Of a stretch of DNA of 64,000 nucleotides, positions 29,075 to 39,273 are shown piece by piece. Below the pieces are notes generated by a model. The model was not told where the DNA came from, did not search any database, and was given only the letters and a program-made list of their open reading frames with translations. Position 1 is the first letter of the stretch. Every line of letters begins with the position of its first letter. Origin of the DNA: Streptomyces sp. P3 (GTDB lineage Bacteria; Actinomycetota; Actinomycetes; Streptomycetales; Streptomycetaceae); the NCBI GenBank assembly GCA_016893485.2, contig JAFEKX020000001.1, positions 5,597,501-5,661,500 of the forward strand, written 5' to 3'. Both the position numbers and the translations under genes were made by a program.

Positions 29075-30206
29075 TGGACCTCTCGTACACGGCTGAGGAG
29101 GACGAGTTCCGGGCGCGCCTGAGGGAGTGGCTGGGCAAGGCGCTGCCCACCCTCCCCGCGAAGCCGTCCCCGGACGACTGGCCCGGTCGTCGCGCCTACG
29201 ACCTCGGCTGGCAGCGGATGTTGTACAACGCCGGGTACGGCCATGTGCACTGGGACGCGTCCCCGACGACCCGGCTGATCTTCCTGGAGGAGACCGAGAA
29301 GGCGGGCGCGCCCTACGTAGGGGGCCAATTTCGTCGGGCTGCTCCATGCCGGGCCGACGATCGCCGCCGAGGGCACGCCCGAGCAGCGGGAGCGGTGGCT
29401 GCCGCCGGTGCTGCGCGGGGACGAGGTGTGGTGCCAGGGCTTCAGCGAACCCGAGGCGGGGTCCGACCTCGCGGCGCTGCGCACGCGCGCGTGGCGGGAC
29501 GGCGACGACTACGTGGTGAGCGGTTCCAAGATCTGGACCTCGCACGCCGAAGTCGCCGACTGGTGTGAGTTGTTGGTGCGGACGGATGCGGAGGCGCCGA
29601 AGCACCGGGGGATCAGCTGGCTCGCGATGCCGATGTCCGCGCCGGGGATCACCGTACGGCCGTTGCGGACGCTGGCCGGGTCCGCGGAGTTCGCCGAGGT
29701 GTTCCTCGACGAGGTGCGGGTGCCTGTCGGGAATCGGGTGGGGACGAGAACGATGGCTGGCGCGTGACCATGGTGACGCTGTCGTTCGAGCGCGGTACGG
29801 CTTTCGTGGGTGAAGTCGTCGCCTGTCGGCGGGTGTTGGGGCAGCTGGCGGTGGAGGCGCGGCGGAACGGGCGTTGGGACGATCCGGGGCTCAGGCGTCA
29901 ACTTGGGCGGCTCAACGCCGAGTTCAGGGCGCTGTGGCGGCTTACTCAGTGGAACGTGAGTGAGGCGGAAGCCTCCGGCGGCGTACCGGGTGTGGGGGCT
30001 CGGTCTTCAAACTCCGCTACTCGCACGCCCGTCAGGAGCTGTATGACGCGGCGGCGGAGGTTCTGGGCGCGGAATCGCTGGATCTGGAGCGGGCTTGGGT
30101 GCTCGATCGGCTGTCGTCGCTGTCGTACACCATCGCGGCCGGTACGTCGCAGATTCAGCAGAACATTGTGGCTGAGCGGATTCTCGGGTTGCCGAAGGGG
30201 AGGTGA
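29074..30206 (+). CDS. Acyl-CoA dehydrogenase, first of a pair (frameshifted)
   Basis: About 377 residues. VHWDASPTTRLIFLEETEKA, the FAD-binding WCQGFSEPEAGSDLAALRTR and IWTSHAEVADWCELLVRTD, and the C-terminal SYTIAAGTSQIQQNIVAERI with ILGLPKGR are typical. Frame changes: an extra G near 29325 and G losses near 29748 and 29998. It is followed after 3 bp by a second, shorter dehydrogenase, the arrangement of heteromeric FadE-type enzymes used on steroid-like or branched CoA esters. Confidence 0.85.
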
Positions 30207-30209
30207 GCC

Positions 30210-31147
30210 GTGCGGTTTCAACTGACCGGGGAGCAGAAGGCGTTGTGGGCTGCTGTGCGGGACGTGGTCGGTCGTTCTTCGTCTCCGGGCTCGTCGTGGC
30301 TGGTCGCGCCCCGCGGCGGAGCCGCTGATGGACACAGCCCCGCAACCCTTATTGACCGGGGTTTGTGGTTGGCCCTCGGAGAGCTTGGGGTGTTCTCTCT
30401 GCGGTTGCCGGAGGTCGATGGGGAGCCGGACTCGGGCTTCCCGAAGCCGTGTTGGTGTTCGAGGAGCTTGGGTGGGCGTTGGTGCCCGGGCCGTTGGTGG
30501 CCACGCATCTCGCGGCCGGGGTGGTGCCGGGCGCGGCCACCCGGGGAGGCGGTTGTCGCCGCCGCTGACGGCAGCCTCGTGGAGTGGCTGGACGAGGCCG
30601 ACGTCGTGATGCCGGGGGCCGAGGGGGCCGTGGCGATGCGGTCGGTGGATCCGTTGACGCCGGTGCATCGGGTGCCGGCTCCGGCGCGTACCGAACCTGT
30701 TGCGGTTCTTCTCACCGCCGCCGAGCAGCTGGGTACGGCCGGGCGGGTGTGTGGGCTCGCGGTGCAACACGCCCGGACCCGGAGGCAGTTCGGGCAGCCG
30801 ATCGGGGCGTTCCAGGCCGTCAAACACCTGTGCGCGCAGTCGTTGGTGCGGGTCGAGGTGGCTCGGGCCGCCGTGTACGCGGCGGCCGTGACCGGGGACG
30901 CGGTGGACATCGCGGCGGCTCGGCTGCTCGCCGACGAGGCGGCCGTGCGCGGGGCCCGGGACTGTCTGCAGGTGCATGGCGGGATGGGCTTCACCTGGGA
31001 GTCCGAGGTTCATCTGCACCTGAAACGGGCGTGGCTGAGGGCTCGGCGTGGTGGCGGGGGCACGGAGAGTGAGGAACTGCTCGCGGCGGATCTGGCGGGT
31101 CACGCGGGCTGGCGGGCGCCTGCCTGCGGGGATCGGAAGGGGCTTGA
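30210..31147 (+). CDS. Acyl-CoA dehydrogenase, second of a pair, with repeat insertion (frameshifted)
   Basis: Starts at GTG 30210 (MRFQLTGEQKALWAAVRDVV). Core features: HARTRRQFGQPIGAFQAVKH and CLQVHGGMGFTWESEVHLHL. Residues about 29-45 are encoded by a copy of the dispersed intergenic repeat (30293-30347), replacing the expected linker. Indels near 30428 and 30540. The domain ends around 31095 (SEELLAADLAGH), but in this frame no stop occurs until 31577; a one-base loss would end it at 31147, which is used here as a tentative end. Confidence 0.7.
30293..30347 (-). repeat. Dispersed repeat (long-loop form) inside a coding region
   Basis: GTGGCTGGTCGCGCC, CGCGGCGGAGCCGC and ACACAGCCCCGC match, in reverse complement, the element at 5003-5066. 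It lies within the second dehydrogenase gene and is translated as about 18 residues (SSWLVAPRGGAADGHSPA). Confidence 0.65.
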
Positions 31148-31605
31148 CAACGGTGTCGCGGATCGTGGCACATCGGAATCACGGAGCGTTGATATCGGGT
31201 TGTGTCCTACGCGTGACTTGTCACGGCCTGGAGTCGCCCGGGGCTCCGGTACCTTGTGTGAGATGCGAGTGGTTCAAGGTGCGAGCCATGCCGGTGTTGC
31301 CTGTGAGGCGGCGCCGGATCGGGCGGTGCGCTCCGCAGCTCGTACGGCAGAACGGGCTTTCACCCCTGCCTGTTCGACTCCCCGCGACGAGCGTCGCACA
31401 GTATCCCGCACACGTACTCCTTCGCGCTGGAATATGCCCGAAGCGCTTGTTGGGGTGACTGAACGTCAACCATGCTGTCTCGCAAAGGGATTCACGTTCC
31501 GTGACCCCGGTTCTGGCCATTGTTCTGGCCATGCAGGAAATGGCTACGATCGTGGCCCTCGTGAGGCGCGAGGCTAAGTGTCCGCCGGTTCGGATGGTGT
31601 GAGCG
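31148..31605. other. Intergenic region with tandem TTCTGGCCAT repeats
   Basis: About 460 bp, less GC-rich than the genes, no supported ORF. It contains the palindrome CGTGAC-TT-GTCACG (31212-31225) and a direct repeat TTCTGGCCAT (31511-31520 and 31523-31532, one helical turn apart) followed by TACGAT (31545-31550), a good -10. These are the likely promoter and activator/repressor sites of the ATPase gene at 31606. Confidence 0.45.
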
Positions 31606-32091
31606 GTGCAGGTGCTTCAAGTGCAGCTGGAGATCCGGCCCGACCCCGCAGAGGTGGGGCGAGGCCGACGGTGGGCGCGTTCACGCCTCGCCGGGTCCGG
31701 GATAGAGGCCGACGAACCGCTCGCCGAGACGCTGATCCTGCTCGTCTCCGAACTCGTCACCAACGCCGTCGTGCACACCGGCTGTCCGGCCGTGCTGCGG
31801 CTCTCGCTGCCGGGGGTGGCGACCGAGTCGGCGACCGTACGGCTGGAGGTCGCCGACACCAGCTGCAAGGCGCCCGTGCCGCGGTGCGCCGAGGGTGACG
31901 AGACCGGCGGCCGCGGCCTGGCCCTCGTGGACGGCCTCGCCGACCGCTGGGGCTGGAGCGCCGAGGGCACCGGCAAGCGCATCTGGTGCGAGCTGGACCG
32001 GGACAGTGAACCCCGGGAGGCCGCGTTCGGGGGCGGCGTCACGGCGTACGAGGGCTTCGAGTTCGAGGGCTTCGCGTACGAGGCCGTGTAG
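31606..32091 (+). CDS. HATPase anti-sigma/serine kinase-like protein
   Basis: Intact, 161 residues. GHKL ATPase fold of the RsbW type: N box LLVSELVTNAVVHTG, G1-like VADTSCKAPVPR (divergent), and G2 GGRGLALVDGLADRWGW. A tail (FEGFAYEAV) follows. Streptomyces encode many such short kinases that bind sigma factors or STAS proteins; no partner gene is adjacent. GTG 31606 is used as start. Confidence 0.82.
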   Translation: MQVLQVQLEIRPDPAEVGRGRRWARSRLAGSGIEADEPLAETLILLVSELVTNAVVHTGCPAVLRLSLPGVATESATVRLEVADTSCKAPVPRCAEGDETGGRGLALVDGLADRWGWSAEGTGKRIWCELDRDSEPREAAFGGGVTAYEGFEFEGFAYEAV

Positions 32092-32495
32092 CCGGCCGGT
32101 TGTCCCGTGGCGGGTGTCCGGGCTGGTCGGCGGGTGCGCCCGGTGCTGCCGTGTAGGTGCTGTCTGCAAGTGCCGCGTGGAGATGCGCCGGGGTGTGCTT
32201 CCATGCGCGCCCGGTGACAAAGCGGGCCTTAAGGCATATTTCTCAGGACGGGCGTTGACGCGACGTGACCATGTGGTCACGCTTGTGGGCAGCGATTCGC
32301 CGCGAGGGGACGACGAGGGCTTCGGTGACGGGGGTCCTCGGCGAGTGTGGGTCGTGTTCGGCGTGGGTCGCCTCGGGGTGGGGGCCAGGACGGGTACGCC
32401 GGAGTCGGATGGCGGCACGCGGTGCCGTGCTCGGGGCGGGCAGCAGCGGGCCGCCATCCGACCGTAAGTCCGGCCCTCGTCAAAACCGGACTGCC
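32092..32495. other. Intergenic region with perfect 16-bp palindrome
   Basis: About 400 bp without a supported gene. GTGACCA-TG-TGGTCAC (32265-32280) is a perfect 7-2-7 palindrome, with TTGACG five bases upstream (32255-32260). A plus-strand ORF from the palindrome shows no family I know; I leave it out. Confidence 0.4.
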
Positions 32496-33430
32496 CTAGA
32501 GGATGGCGATCGGGGCCACCGGGGTTCCCGTGGCGCCCACGAAAGGTTCGGGCATCGCGGAGAGGAAGAACGCGTAGCGGTTTTCTTGTCCACAGGCTGT
32601 GGACAACTCTTCGAGATTCCAGTTCTGACCCTGCGGCATCCCCATCTCGACCAGGTCGAGCGCGTGCACCGGCAGCCACAAGTCCGCTATTTCCGGCGGA
32701 AATATCTCAAAGGTGAGGGTGTCGTTGGCGACCGCCGCGACATCGCGCGCGTGGAACCATTCCGGCGTACGGACCGACAGCCCGGGTGACGGATAGCCGT
32801 ACCCCTGCTTGTCGCCCGCCAGATACACCTGCACCTGCCCGGTCCGTACGAGCGCGATGTCGCCCGCGCGGACCCGCGTGCCGGCCAACTCCTCGGCGGC
32901 TTCGAGGTCTTCGGGGGTGACGGCGTGCCCGCCCGCCAGCCGATCGACGCCCGCGCGCGTGCCACGTCGAGCAGGACCCCGCGCGAGACGATGTGCCGGG
33001 CCTTGTCGATCCCGCTGAACTCGGCGCCGCCGTGCGGGGTCACGGTGCCGGACGGGCGGCCGTTGTAGAGCTTCCCGGAGTGCGAGACGTGGGTCAGCGC
33101 GTCCCAGTGCGTGCCGGCCTGCAGCCCCATCGTCACGGCGTCGTCGCTGCACGCCACCGTTCCCGGCCCGAAGAGTTCCTGGTTGATCTGCACCATCGCG
33201 TGCAGCGGGTTGACGCGGCCCGGGATCATCCCCGTCTGGACGCCGTCCTGCTGGAGCGGCAGGGCGAGGGGGACGCGGCGGCCGGTGCGGATCTCGGCGG
33301 CGGCCGCTCGGACCACCTCGTCGGTGATCAGGTTCAGCGTGCCGATCTCGTCGTCCGACCCCCAACGGCCCCAGTTGTTCACGCGCTTGGCGATGTCGTG
33401 GAACTCCGGACCAAGTGTCGGCGCTGACAT
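32496..33430 (-). CDS. Cyclase family protein (kynurenine-formamidase-like hydrolase), frameshifted
   Basis: About 311 residues of the PF04199 'cyclase' family. The metal-binding signature GTHWDALTH with following HSGKLYNG is present near residue 105. Start MSAPTLGPEFHDIAKRVNNW at ATG 33430; C terminus ends EPFVGATGTPVAPIAIL. One G is missing near 32947. Members hydrolyse amide or ring bonds. It is divergent from the SDR gene across operators at 33461-33503, which ties it to the catabolic regulon. Confidence 0.85.
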
Positions 33431-33460
33431 CGGGGCCTCCCGGGGCTTGTCTCAGGGCAT

Positions 33461-33503
33461 CTGACGGGTCGTAGAATCTGAGTCGAATCTAACGGACCGT
33501 CAG
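33461..33503. promoter_or_regulatory. Two CTGACG-N3-CGTCAG-type operators
   Basis: CTGACG-GGT-CGTAGA (33461-33475, right half poor) and CTAACG-GAC-CGTCAG (33489-33503, one mismatch), starts 28 bp apart, between the divergent cyclase and SDR genes. Confidence 0.6.
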
Positions 33504-33524
33504 AAACTGCGGGAGGGGCCGGGC

Positions 33525-34434
33525 ATGGGGAACTTCTTGGCAGGCAAGGTCGTCGCCGTCACGGGGGCGGGGCGGGGGATCGGGCGGGCCGTCGCGCTCG
33601 CGGCTGCCGCCGAGGGGGCGCGGGTCGTCGTCAACGACTACGGCGTCGCCATGGACGGGGCCTCGCCCACGAGTGAGATCGCCGAGGGGTCGTCAAGGAG
33701 AGATCCTCGCGGCGGGGGTGAGGCCGTCGCCGTTGCCGATGACATCTCGACGATGGCCGGTGGGCAGCGGGTTGTCGACGTCGCGGTGTCTTCGTTCGGG
33801 CGGATCGACGGGGTTGTCTGTGTCGCCGGGATTCTTCGGGAGCGGATGCTTTTCAATATGTCCGAGGAGGAGTGGGATCCCGTTGTCGCCACTCACCTGA
33901 AGGGGACGTTCACAGTTTTTCGGGCGGCTTCCGCGGTGATGCGTCAGCAGCGGGGTGGGACGTTGATCGGGTTCACCAGCGGCAATCATCAGGGGTCGGT
34001 TTCCCAGGCCAATTACAGTGCGGCCAAGGGTGGGATCATCTCGCTGGTGCGGAGTGCCGCGCTGGGGCTGAACAAGTACGGGGTCACCGCCAATGCGGTT
34101 GCTCCTGTTGCTCGGACGCGGATGTCCGCGAACGTTCCTGTGGAGTTGGCGGAGATCGGGTCGCCGGAGGATGTTGCCGCGCTGGTTGTCTATCTGCTGT
34201 CCGAGCGGGCTCGGGAGGAGGGGATCACCGGGCAGGTCTATACCGTGGCCGGGCCGAAGATCGGTGTGGGCGCAGCCTCGGGAGGTGAGGGCGGCGTATG
34301 CCTCCGGCGGTTGGACGGCTGACAAGATCGCGGAGTTTTTGCCGGGGTCCGTTGGGGTGGATCCGATGCCGATGCTTTCTCGGTTGCAGGAGATGGAGCG
34401 GGCCGCGCGGGGTGGGGAGCGGCCTAACGCCTAG
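33525..34434 (+). CDS. Short-chain dehydrogenase/reductase (frameshifted)
   Basis: About 303 residues. Rossmann glycine motif VVAVTGAGRGIGRAVALAAA, the catalytic serine region TLIGFTSGNH and YSAAKGGIISLVRS (YxxxK). A C-terminal extension (GGWTADKIAEFLPGSVGVDP) recalls hydroxyacyl-CoA dehydrogenase-type SDRs. A local frame excursion at 33690-33722 and a shift near 34268 are present. Likely role: oxidation of a 3-hydroxyacyl-CoA. Confidence 0.85.
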
Positions 34435-34479
34435 TGGGGTGGAGGTGGGTGAGTCGGCCTGTGTGGGAAGGGGACCCCT

Positions 34480-35631
34480 GTGGAATTCGGATTTGCTGCC
34501 GAGGACGATGTGTTTCGGGCGGAGGTTCGGGCGTGGCTTTCTGAGCATGCTGATTCTGATCCGGATCGTCGGGTGTGGGAACGGACGCTCGGCAAGAGCG
34601 GGTGGATAGGACTGGGTTGGTCCGAATCCGGTTACGGGAATCGCAGCGGCACTCTTACTCAACAGGTCGCCTGGGCCGAGGAGTATGCGCGGTCAGGGGG
34701 CGCCGCCTCGGTCGGGGCATATCGGGGAGAATCTTCTTGCGCCCACTCTCATCGCGCACGGGAGTGAGGAGCAGAAGGGGCGTTTTCTGCCGGCTGTCGC
34801 TGCCGGGGACGAGTTGTGGTGTCAGGGGTACAGCGAACCCGGGGCCGGGTCCGATCTGGCGGGGGTGCGGACCACTGCCGTGCGGGACGGTGGGGACGGG
34901 ACCTATCGGGTCACCGGGCAGAAGATATGGACCTCGCTCGCTCATGAGGCCGACTGGTGTTTCGTGTTGGCCCGGACCGAGGCGGGGTCGCGGCGGCATC
35001 GGGGTTGAGTTTTCTGCTGGTGCCGATGGATCAGCCGGGGCGTGTCGAGGTGCGGCCCATACGGCAGTTGACCGGGACCAGTGAGTTCAACGAGGTGTTC
35101 TTTGACGGGGCACGCGCGCGTGCCGAGCATCGTGTGGGGGTGAGGGGAGGGGTGGGCGGTCGCCATGAGTCTGCTCGGCTTCGAGCGGGGCGTGTCCACC
35201 CTGGCCCAACAGATCGGCTTCGCGCGGGAGTTGGGACGGGTCGTGGAGGCTGCCGTTGCCTCGGGGGCCGTGGGCGATCCGGTCCTGCGTGATCGGCTCG
35301 TGCGGCAGTGGGCCGAGTTGCGGTCCATGCGGTGGAACGCGCTGCGCACGCTGGGGCGGGCCGGTGACGCGGGGGCTCCCAGTGTGGCCAAGCTGCTCTG
35401 GGGCGGGTGGCATCAGCGGCTCGGGGAGCTGGCGATGCAGGTGCGGGGGCCGCGGCTTCGGTCGGGCCGGTGGACTGGACGCCGTCGCTGACGTACGAAC
35501 TCGACCTGATCCAGCACCTGTTCCTCTTTTCGCGGGCCGACACGATCTACGGCGGCTCGGACCAGGTTCAGCGCACGATCATCGCCGAGCGGGTGCTCGG
35601 TCTGCCCAGGGAACCCAAGGGGGTCGTCTGA
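34480..35631 (+). CDS. Acyl-CoA dehydrogenase (frameshifted)
   Basis: About 384 residues. RVWERTLGKSGWIGLGWSES, WCQGYSEPGAGSDLAGVRTT (FAD/substrate segment), GQKIWTSLAHEADWCFVLAR and the C-terminal SRADTIYGGSDQVQRTIIAE. Indels near 34698, 35008, 35142 and 35455. GTG 34480 follows GGGAAGGGGA. It overlaps the alcohol dehydrogenase start by one base (TGATG). Confidence 0.85.
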
Positions 35632-36678
35632 TGCGCGGTGTGGTCTTCGACGGCAAGCAGCTCCAGGTCGTGGACGATCTGGAGGTACGGGAGCCGGGGC
35701 CCGGGGAAGTGCTGGTCGCCATCTCTGCGGCCGGGTTGTGCCACAGCGATCTGTCCGTGGTGGACGGGACCATACCGTTCCCCGTTCCCGTGGTGCTGGG
35801 GCATGAGGGGGCCGGGGTCGTCGAGGCGGTGGGTGCGGGCGTCACCCATGTCGCGCCCGGGGATCATGTCGCTCTGTCCACGCTCGCCAACTGCGGTACC
35901 TGCGCCGAGTGCGACCGGGGACGGCCGACCATGTGCCGGCAGGCCATCGGGCGGCCGGGGAAGCCGTTCACGCGGGGCGGGAAGCCGGTGTACCAGTTCG
36001 CCTCCAACTCCGCCTTCGCCGAACGGACCGTGGTGAAGGCCGTGCAGGCCGTACGGATACCGAAGGACATTCCGATGTCCTCCGCCGCGCTCATCGGGTG
36101 GTGGGGTGCTGACGGGGTCGGTGCTGTTCTCAATCGGGCCCGGGTGGGGCTGGGGAGAGCGTTGTCGTCATCGGGACGGGTGGAATCGGGCTCAACGTTC
36201 TTCAAGGGGCCCGGATCGCGGGGGCGTTGACGATCGTCGCGGTCGACGCGAATCCCGGTAAGGAGGCTGTGGCGCGGGAGTTCGGGGCCACGCACTTCCT
36301 TACGTCGGCGGAAGGTGTGCGGGAGATCCTGCCCAACGGGGCCGACCATGCGTTTGAGTGCGTGGGGCGGGTCGAGTTGATACGGCAGGCCGTCGATCTG
36401 CTGGACCGGCACGGGCAGGCGGTGCTGCTCGGCGTGCCGGCGGCCACCGCCGAGGCGTCCTTCCTCGTGTCGTCCATGTACTTGGACAAGTCGATCCTCG
36501 GGTGCCGGTATGGGTCCTCGCGGCCTCAGCGGGACATCGCCCTGTACGCCCAGCTGTATCGCGAAGGGCGGTTGCTGCTCGACGAGTTGGTGACCGAGAC
36601 GTATCCCGTCGAGGATTTCGAGAAGGCGGCGGGGGATGCGGAGGCGGGGCGGGTGGCTCGGGGGTGCTGACGTTCTGA
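35631..36678 (+). CDS. Zinc-dependent alcohol dehydrogenase (frameshifted)
   Basis: About 349 residues, MDR superfamily. Catalytic zinc ligands are in GLCHSDLS and LGHEGAGVVEAVGAGVTHVA; the structural zinc lobe is CGTCAECDRGRPTMC. The NAD-binding GTGGIGLNVLQGA appears after frame repair near 36105 and 36157. A further G loss near 36655 truncates the end; repaired it finishes ARGVLTF at 36678 rather than at 36670. Likely oxidises an alcohol intermediate of the pathway. Confidence 0.85.
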
Positions 36679-36728
36679 CGGACGCCCGGGAGCTCGGGGG
36701 TGCGGAATCGTCGGCGGCTGCGCGTGCG

Positions 36729-36758
36729 TTGGGGCTGGTCGCGCAGTTCCTCGCGCTC
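36729..36758 (-). repeat. Dispersed intergenic repeat, short form (diverged)
   Basis: TTGGGGCTGGTCGCGCAGTT then CCTCGCGCTC: an inverted short-form copy with a C-to-T change. It lies between the convergent alcohol dehydrogenase and AraC-type genes. Confidence 0.5.
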
Positions 36759-36821
36759 GTTGAAGGAGCCGCACGTTGCCCGGGGCGGTCGGCCTGGATG
36801 CCGAACGCCCCCGGCGGCTGG

Positions 36822-37842
36822 TCAGTTGAGTGAACCGGTGGTGGCTCCCGTCCCCGTGCGGAACGTGCGGCGGTATCCCGTCGGGGTGACGCCCAAGGCC
36901 GTCTGGAGGTGCTGGCGCATGGACTGGGCCGTGCCGAAGCCCGCGTTGGTGGCTACCTGGTCCATCGAGAGGTCGGTGGATTCGAGGAGGTGGCGGGCGC
37001 GTTCGACGCGTTGCTGGGTGAGCCACTGGCCGGGGCTGACGCCGACCTCCTCGCGGAAGCGGCGGGTGAAGGTGCGGACGGACATCGCCTCCTGCTCGGC
37101 CATGTCCCGGAGCTGGAGGGGCTCGTGGAGGCGGCCGAGGGCCCAGGCGCGGGCGGCGGTCGTGGTCGCGACCTGCGGGTCGGGGACCGGGCGGTGGATG
37201 TACTGCGCCTGGCCGCCGTCGCGGTGGGGCGGTACGACCGTGCGGCGGGCGACGTCGTTGGCGACGGCGGTGCCGTGGTCGCGGCGGACCATGTGCAGGC
37301 AGAGGTCGATGCCGGCGGCGACACCGGCGGAGGTGAGGACGTCGCCGTCGTCGATGAAGAGGACGTCCGCGTCGACCTCGATCTGCGGGAAGAGTTCCTG
37401 GAAACGTTCGGCGTCGGCCCAGTGCGTGGTGGCGGGGCGGCCGTCGAGGAGACCGGCTGCGGCGAGGACGTAGACGCCGGTGCAGATGGAGGCGAGGCGG
37501 GTGCCGGGGCGGATGTGGGCCAGGGCGGCGGCGAGTTCGGGGGTGAGGACGCCGTCCTCGAAGACGGGGCCGAGTTCGTACGACGCCGGGACGATCACCG
37601 TGTCGGCGGTGGCGAGGGCCTCCGGGCCGTTCGGGACGTGGATGGCGAAGTCGGCGTCCGTGTCGACCGGGCCGGGCGGGCGGACCGAGCAGGTGACGAC
37701 CTCGTAGAGCAGCCGTCCCTCGGTGTCCCGGGGGGCGGCCGAAGATGCGGTGCGGGATGCCCAGCTCGAAGGGGAGGAGGCCGTCGAGGGCGAGGACGAC
37801 GACGCGGTGGGGGCGGAACTCCGGCTCGGGCTCTCGGCTCAT
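36822..37842 (-). CDS. GlxA-type transcriptional regulator, AraC family (frameshifted)
   Basis: About 340 residues. The N-terminal DJ-1/PfpI-like amidase domain (VVVLALDGLLPFELGIPHRI, SICTGVYVLAAAGLLDGR with the elbow Cys, TTHWADAERF) is followed by two AraC helix-turn-helix motifs (MSVRTFTRRFREEVGVSPGQ; MDQVATNAGFGTAQSMRQHL). One shift near 37735. It is divergent from the MFS transporter gene, a probable target. Confidence 0.88.
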
Positions 37843-37914
37843 GGCCCGATTCTAGCGAATGCTGTCCTTCGGGCCAGTGGCTCGGGAAGGGGCGGATGAC
37901 CGAAGCTCATTGAC

Positions 37915-39270
37915 GTGACGCAGACAACCGATGCCACGCCCGGTCCCGGCGCCGCCGAGGAGCCCGGCTCCGGAGCCGCCCCCGCGCCCGGTGGGTCCAG
38001 CCGCCGTAGCCGTACCCGGATCAATCGCGCCTGGTTCGTCGCGGTGGTCACCTTCGTGACGATCATCGGTGCCGCGGCGTTCCGTTCGCTGCCGGGGCTG
38101 CTGATCGATCCGCTGCACCAGGAGTTCGGGTGGTCGCGCGGGACGATCGGGGCCGCGGCCTCCATCAACCTCGCGCTGTACGGGCTGACGGCCCCCTTCG
38201 CCGCGGCGCTGATGGACCGCTTCGGCATCCGGCGGGTGGTCGCGGTCGCGCTGACCGTGATCGCGCTGGGGTCCGGCCTGACGGTGTGGATGACGGCACC
38301 GTGGCAACTGCTGCTGTGCTGGGGCCTGTTGGTGGGTCTCGGCAGCGGTTCGATGGCGCTCGCGTTCGCGGCGACGGTCACCAACCGCTGGTTCACCGCG
38401 CGGAAGGGCCTGGTCACCGGCATCCTCACGGCCGCCTCGGCGTCCGGCCAGCTGATCTTCCTGCCGCTGCTGTCCTGGATAGTCGAGGAGCACAGCTGGC
38501 GCCCGGCCGCGGTCACGGTGTCTCTCGCCGCGCTCGCGGTGGTGCCCTTCGTGTGGCTGCTGCTGCGGGACCACCCGGCGGACGTGGGCGCGAAGCCGTA
38601 CGGCGCGACGGAGTTCGTGCCGAAGCCGGAACCGGTGACGGGTGCGGCCCGCCGTACGGTGGCGGTGCTGTTCAAGGCGGTCCGCACCGGCCCGTTCTGG
38701 CTGCTGGCCGGGACCTTCGCGATCTGCGGCGCGTCCACGAACGGGCTGATCCAGACCCACTTCGTGCCCGCAGCCCACGACCACGGCATGCCCATCACGG
38801 CCGCGGCCTCGCTGCTCGCGGTGATCGGCGTCTTCGACGTGGTCGGCACGATCGCCTCCGGCTGGTTCACCGACCGCTTCGAACCCCGCCGCCTGCTCGC
38901 CGTCTACTACGCCCTGCGCGGCATCTCCCTCCTGTTCCTCCCCATGCTGCTGGCCCCCACCGTCCACCCGCCGATGCTCTTCTTCATCGTCTTCTACGGC
39001 CTCGACTGGGTCGCCACGGTTCCGCCGACCCTCGCCCTGTGCCGCGAGCAGTACGGCGAGGACAGCGCGATCGTCTTCGGCTGGGTTCTCGCCTCCCACC
39101 AGATCGGCGCGGCCCTGGTCGCCTTCCTGGGCGGGGTCGCCCGGGACGCGTTCGGGTCGTACGACATGGTCTGGTACCTGGCGGGGGCGCTGTGCGCGGT
39201 CGCGGCGCTGATGGCGCTGGTGATCCGGCGGCGGCCCGTCGTGCGGACGGGCGCGGTCGCGGTGGCGTGA
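37915..39270 (+). CDS. MFS transporter
   Basis: Intact, 451 residues, about 12 membrane segments (for example WFVAVVTFVTIIGAAAF, LLLCWGLLVGLGSGSMALAF, LLAVIGVFDVVGTIASGWF). MFS loop motif AALMDRFGIRRVV after segment 2, and the equivalent FTDRFEPRRLLAV in the second half. Monocarboxylate-transporter-like organisation with a cytoplasmic Pro/Gly-rich N terminus. GTG 37915 is the start. It may import the regulon's substrate, but no operator of that type was found upstream. Confidence 0.88.
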   Translation: MTQTTDATPGPGAAEEPGSGAAPAPGGSSRRSRTRINRAWFVAVVTFVTIIGAAAFRSLPGLLIDPLHQEFGWSRGTIGAAASINLALYGLTAPFAAALMDRFGIRRVVAVALTVIALGSGLTVWMTAPWQLLLCWGLLVGLGSGSMALAFAATVTNRWFTARKGLVTGILTAASASGQLIFLPLLSWIVEEHSWRPAAVTVSLAALAVVPFVWLLLRDHPADVGAKPYGATEFVPKPEPVTGAARRTVAVLFKAVRTGPFWLLAGTFAICGASTNGLIQTHFVPAAHDHGMPITAAASLLAVIGVFDVVGTIASGWFTDRFEPRRLLAVYYALRGISLLFLPMLLAPTVHPPMLFFIVFYGLDWVATVPPTLALCREQYGEDSAIVFGWVLASHQIGAALVAFLGGVARDAFGSYDMVWYLAGALCAVAALMALVIRRRPVVRTGAVAVA

Positions 39271-39273
39271 CGG

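Noticed and set aside
31148..31577. C-terminal 140-residue extension of the second acyl-CoA dehydrogenase
   Set aside because: The sequence has no dehydrogenase similarity, poor codon bias, and contains promoter-like elements; a lost stop is more likely.
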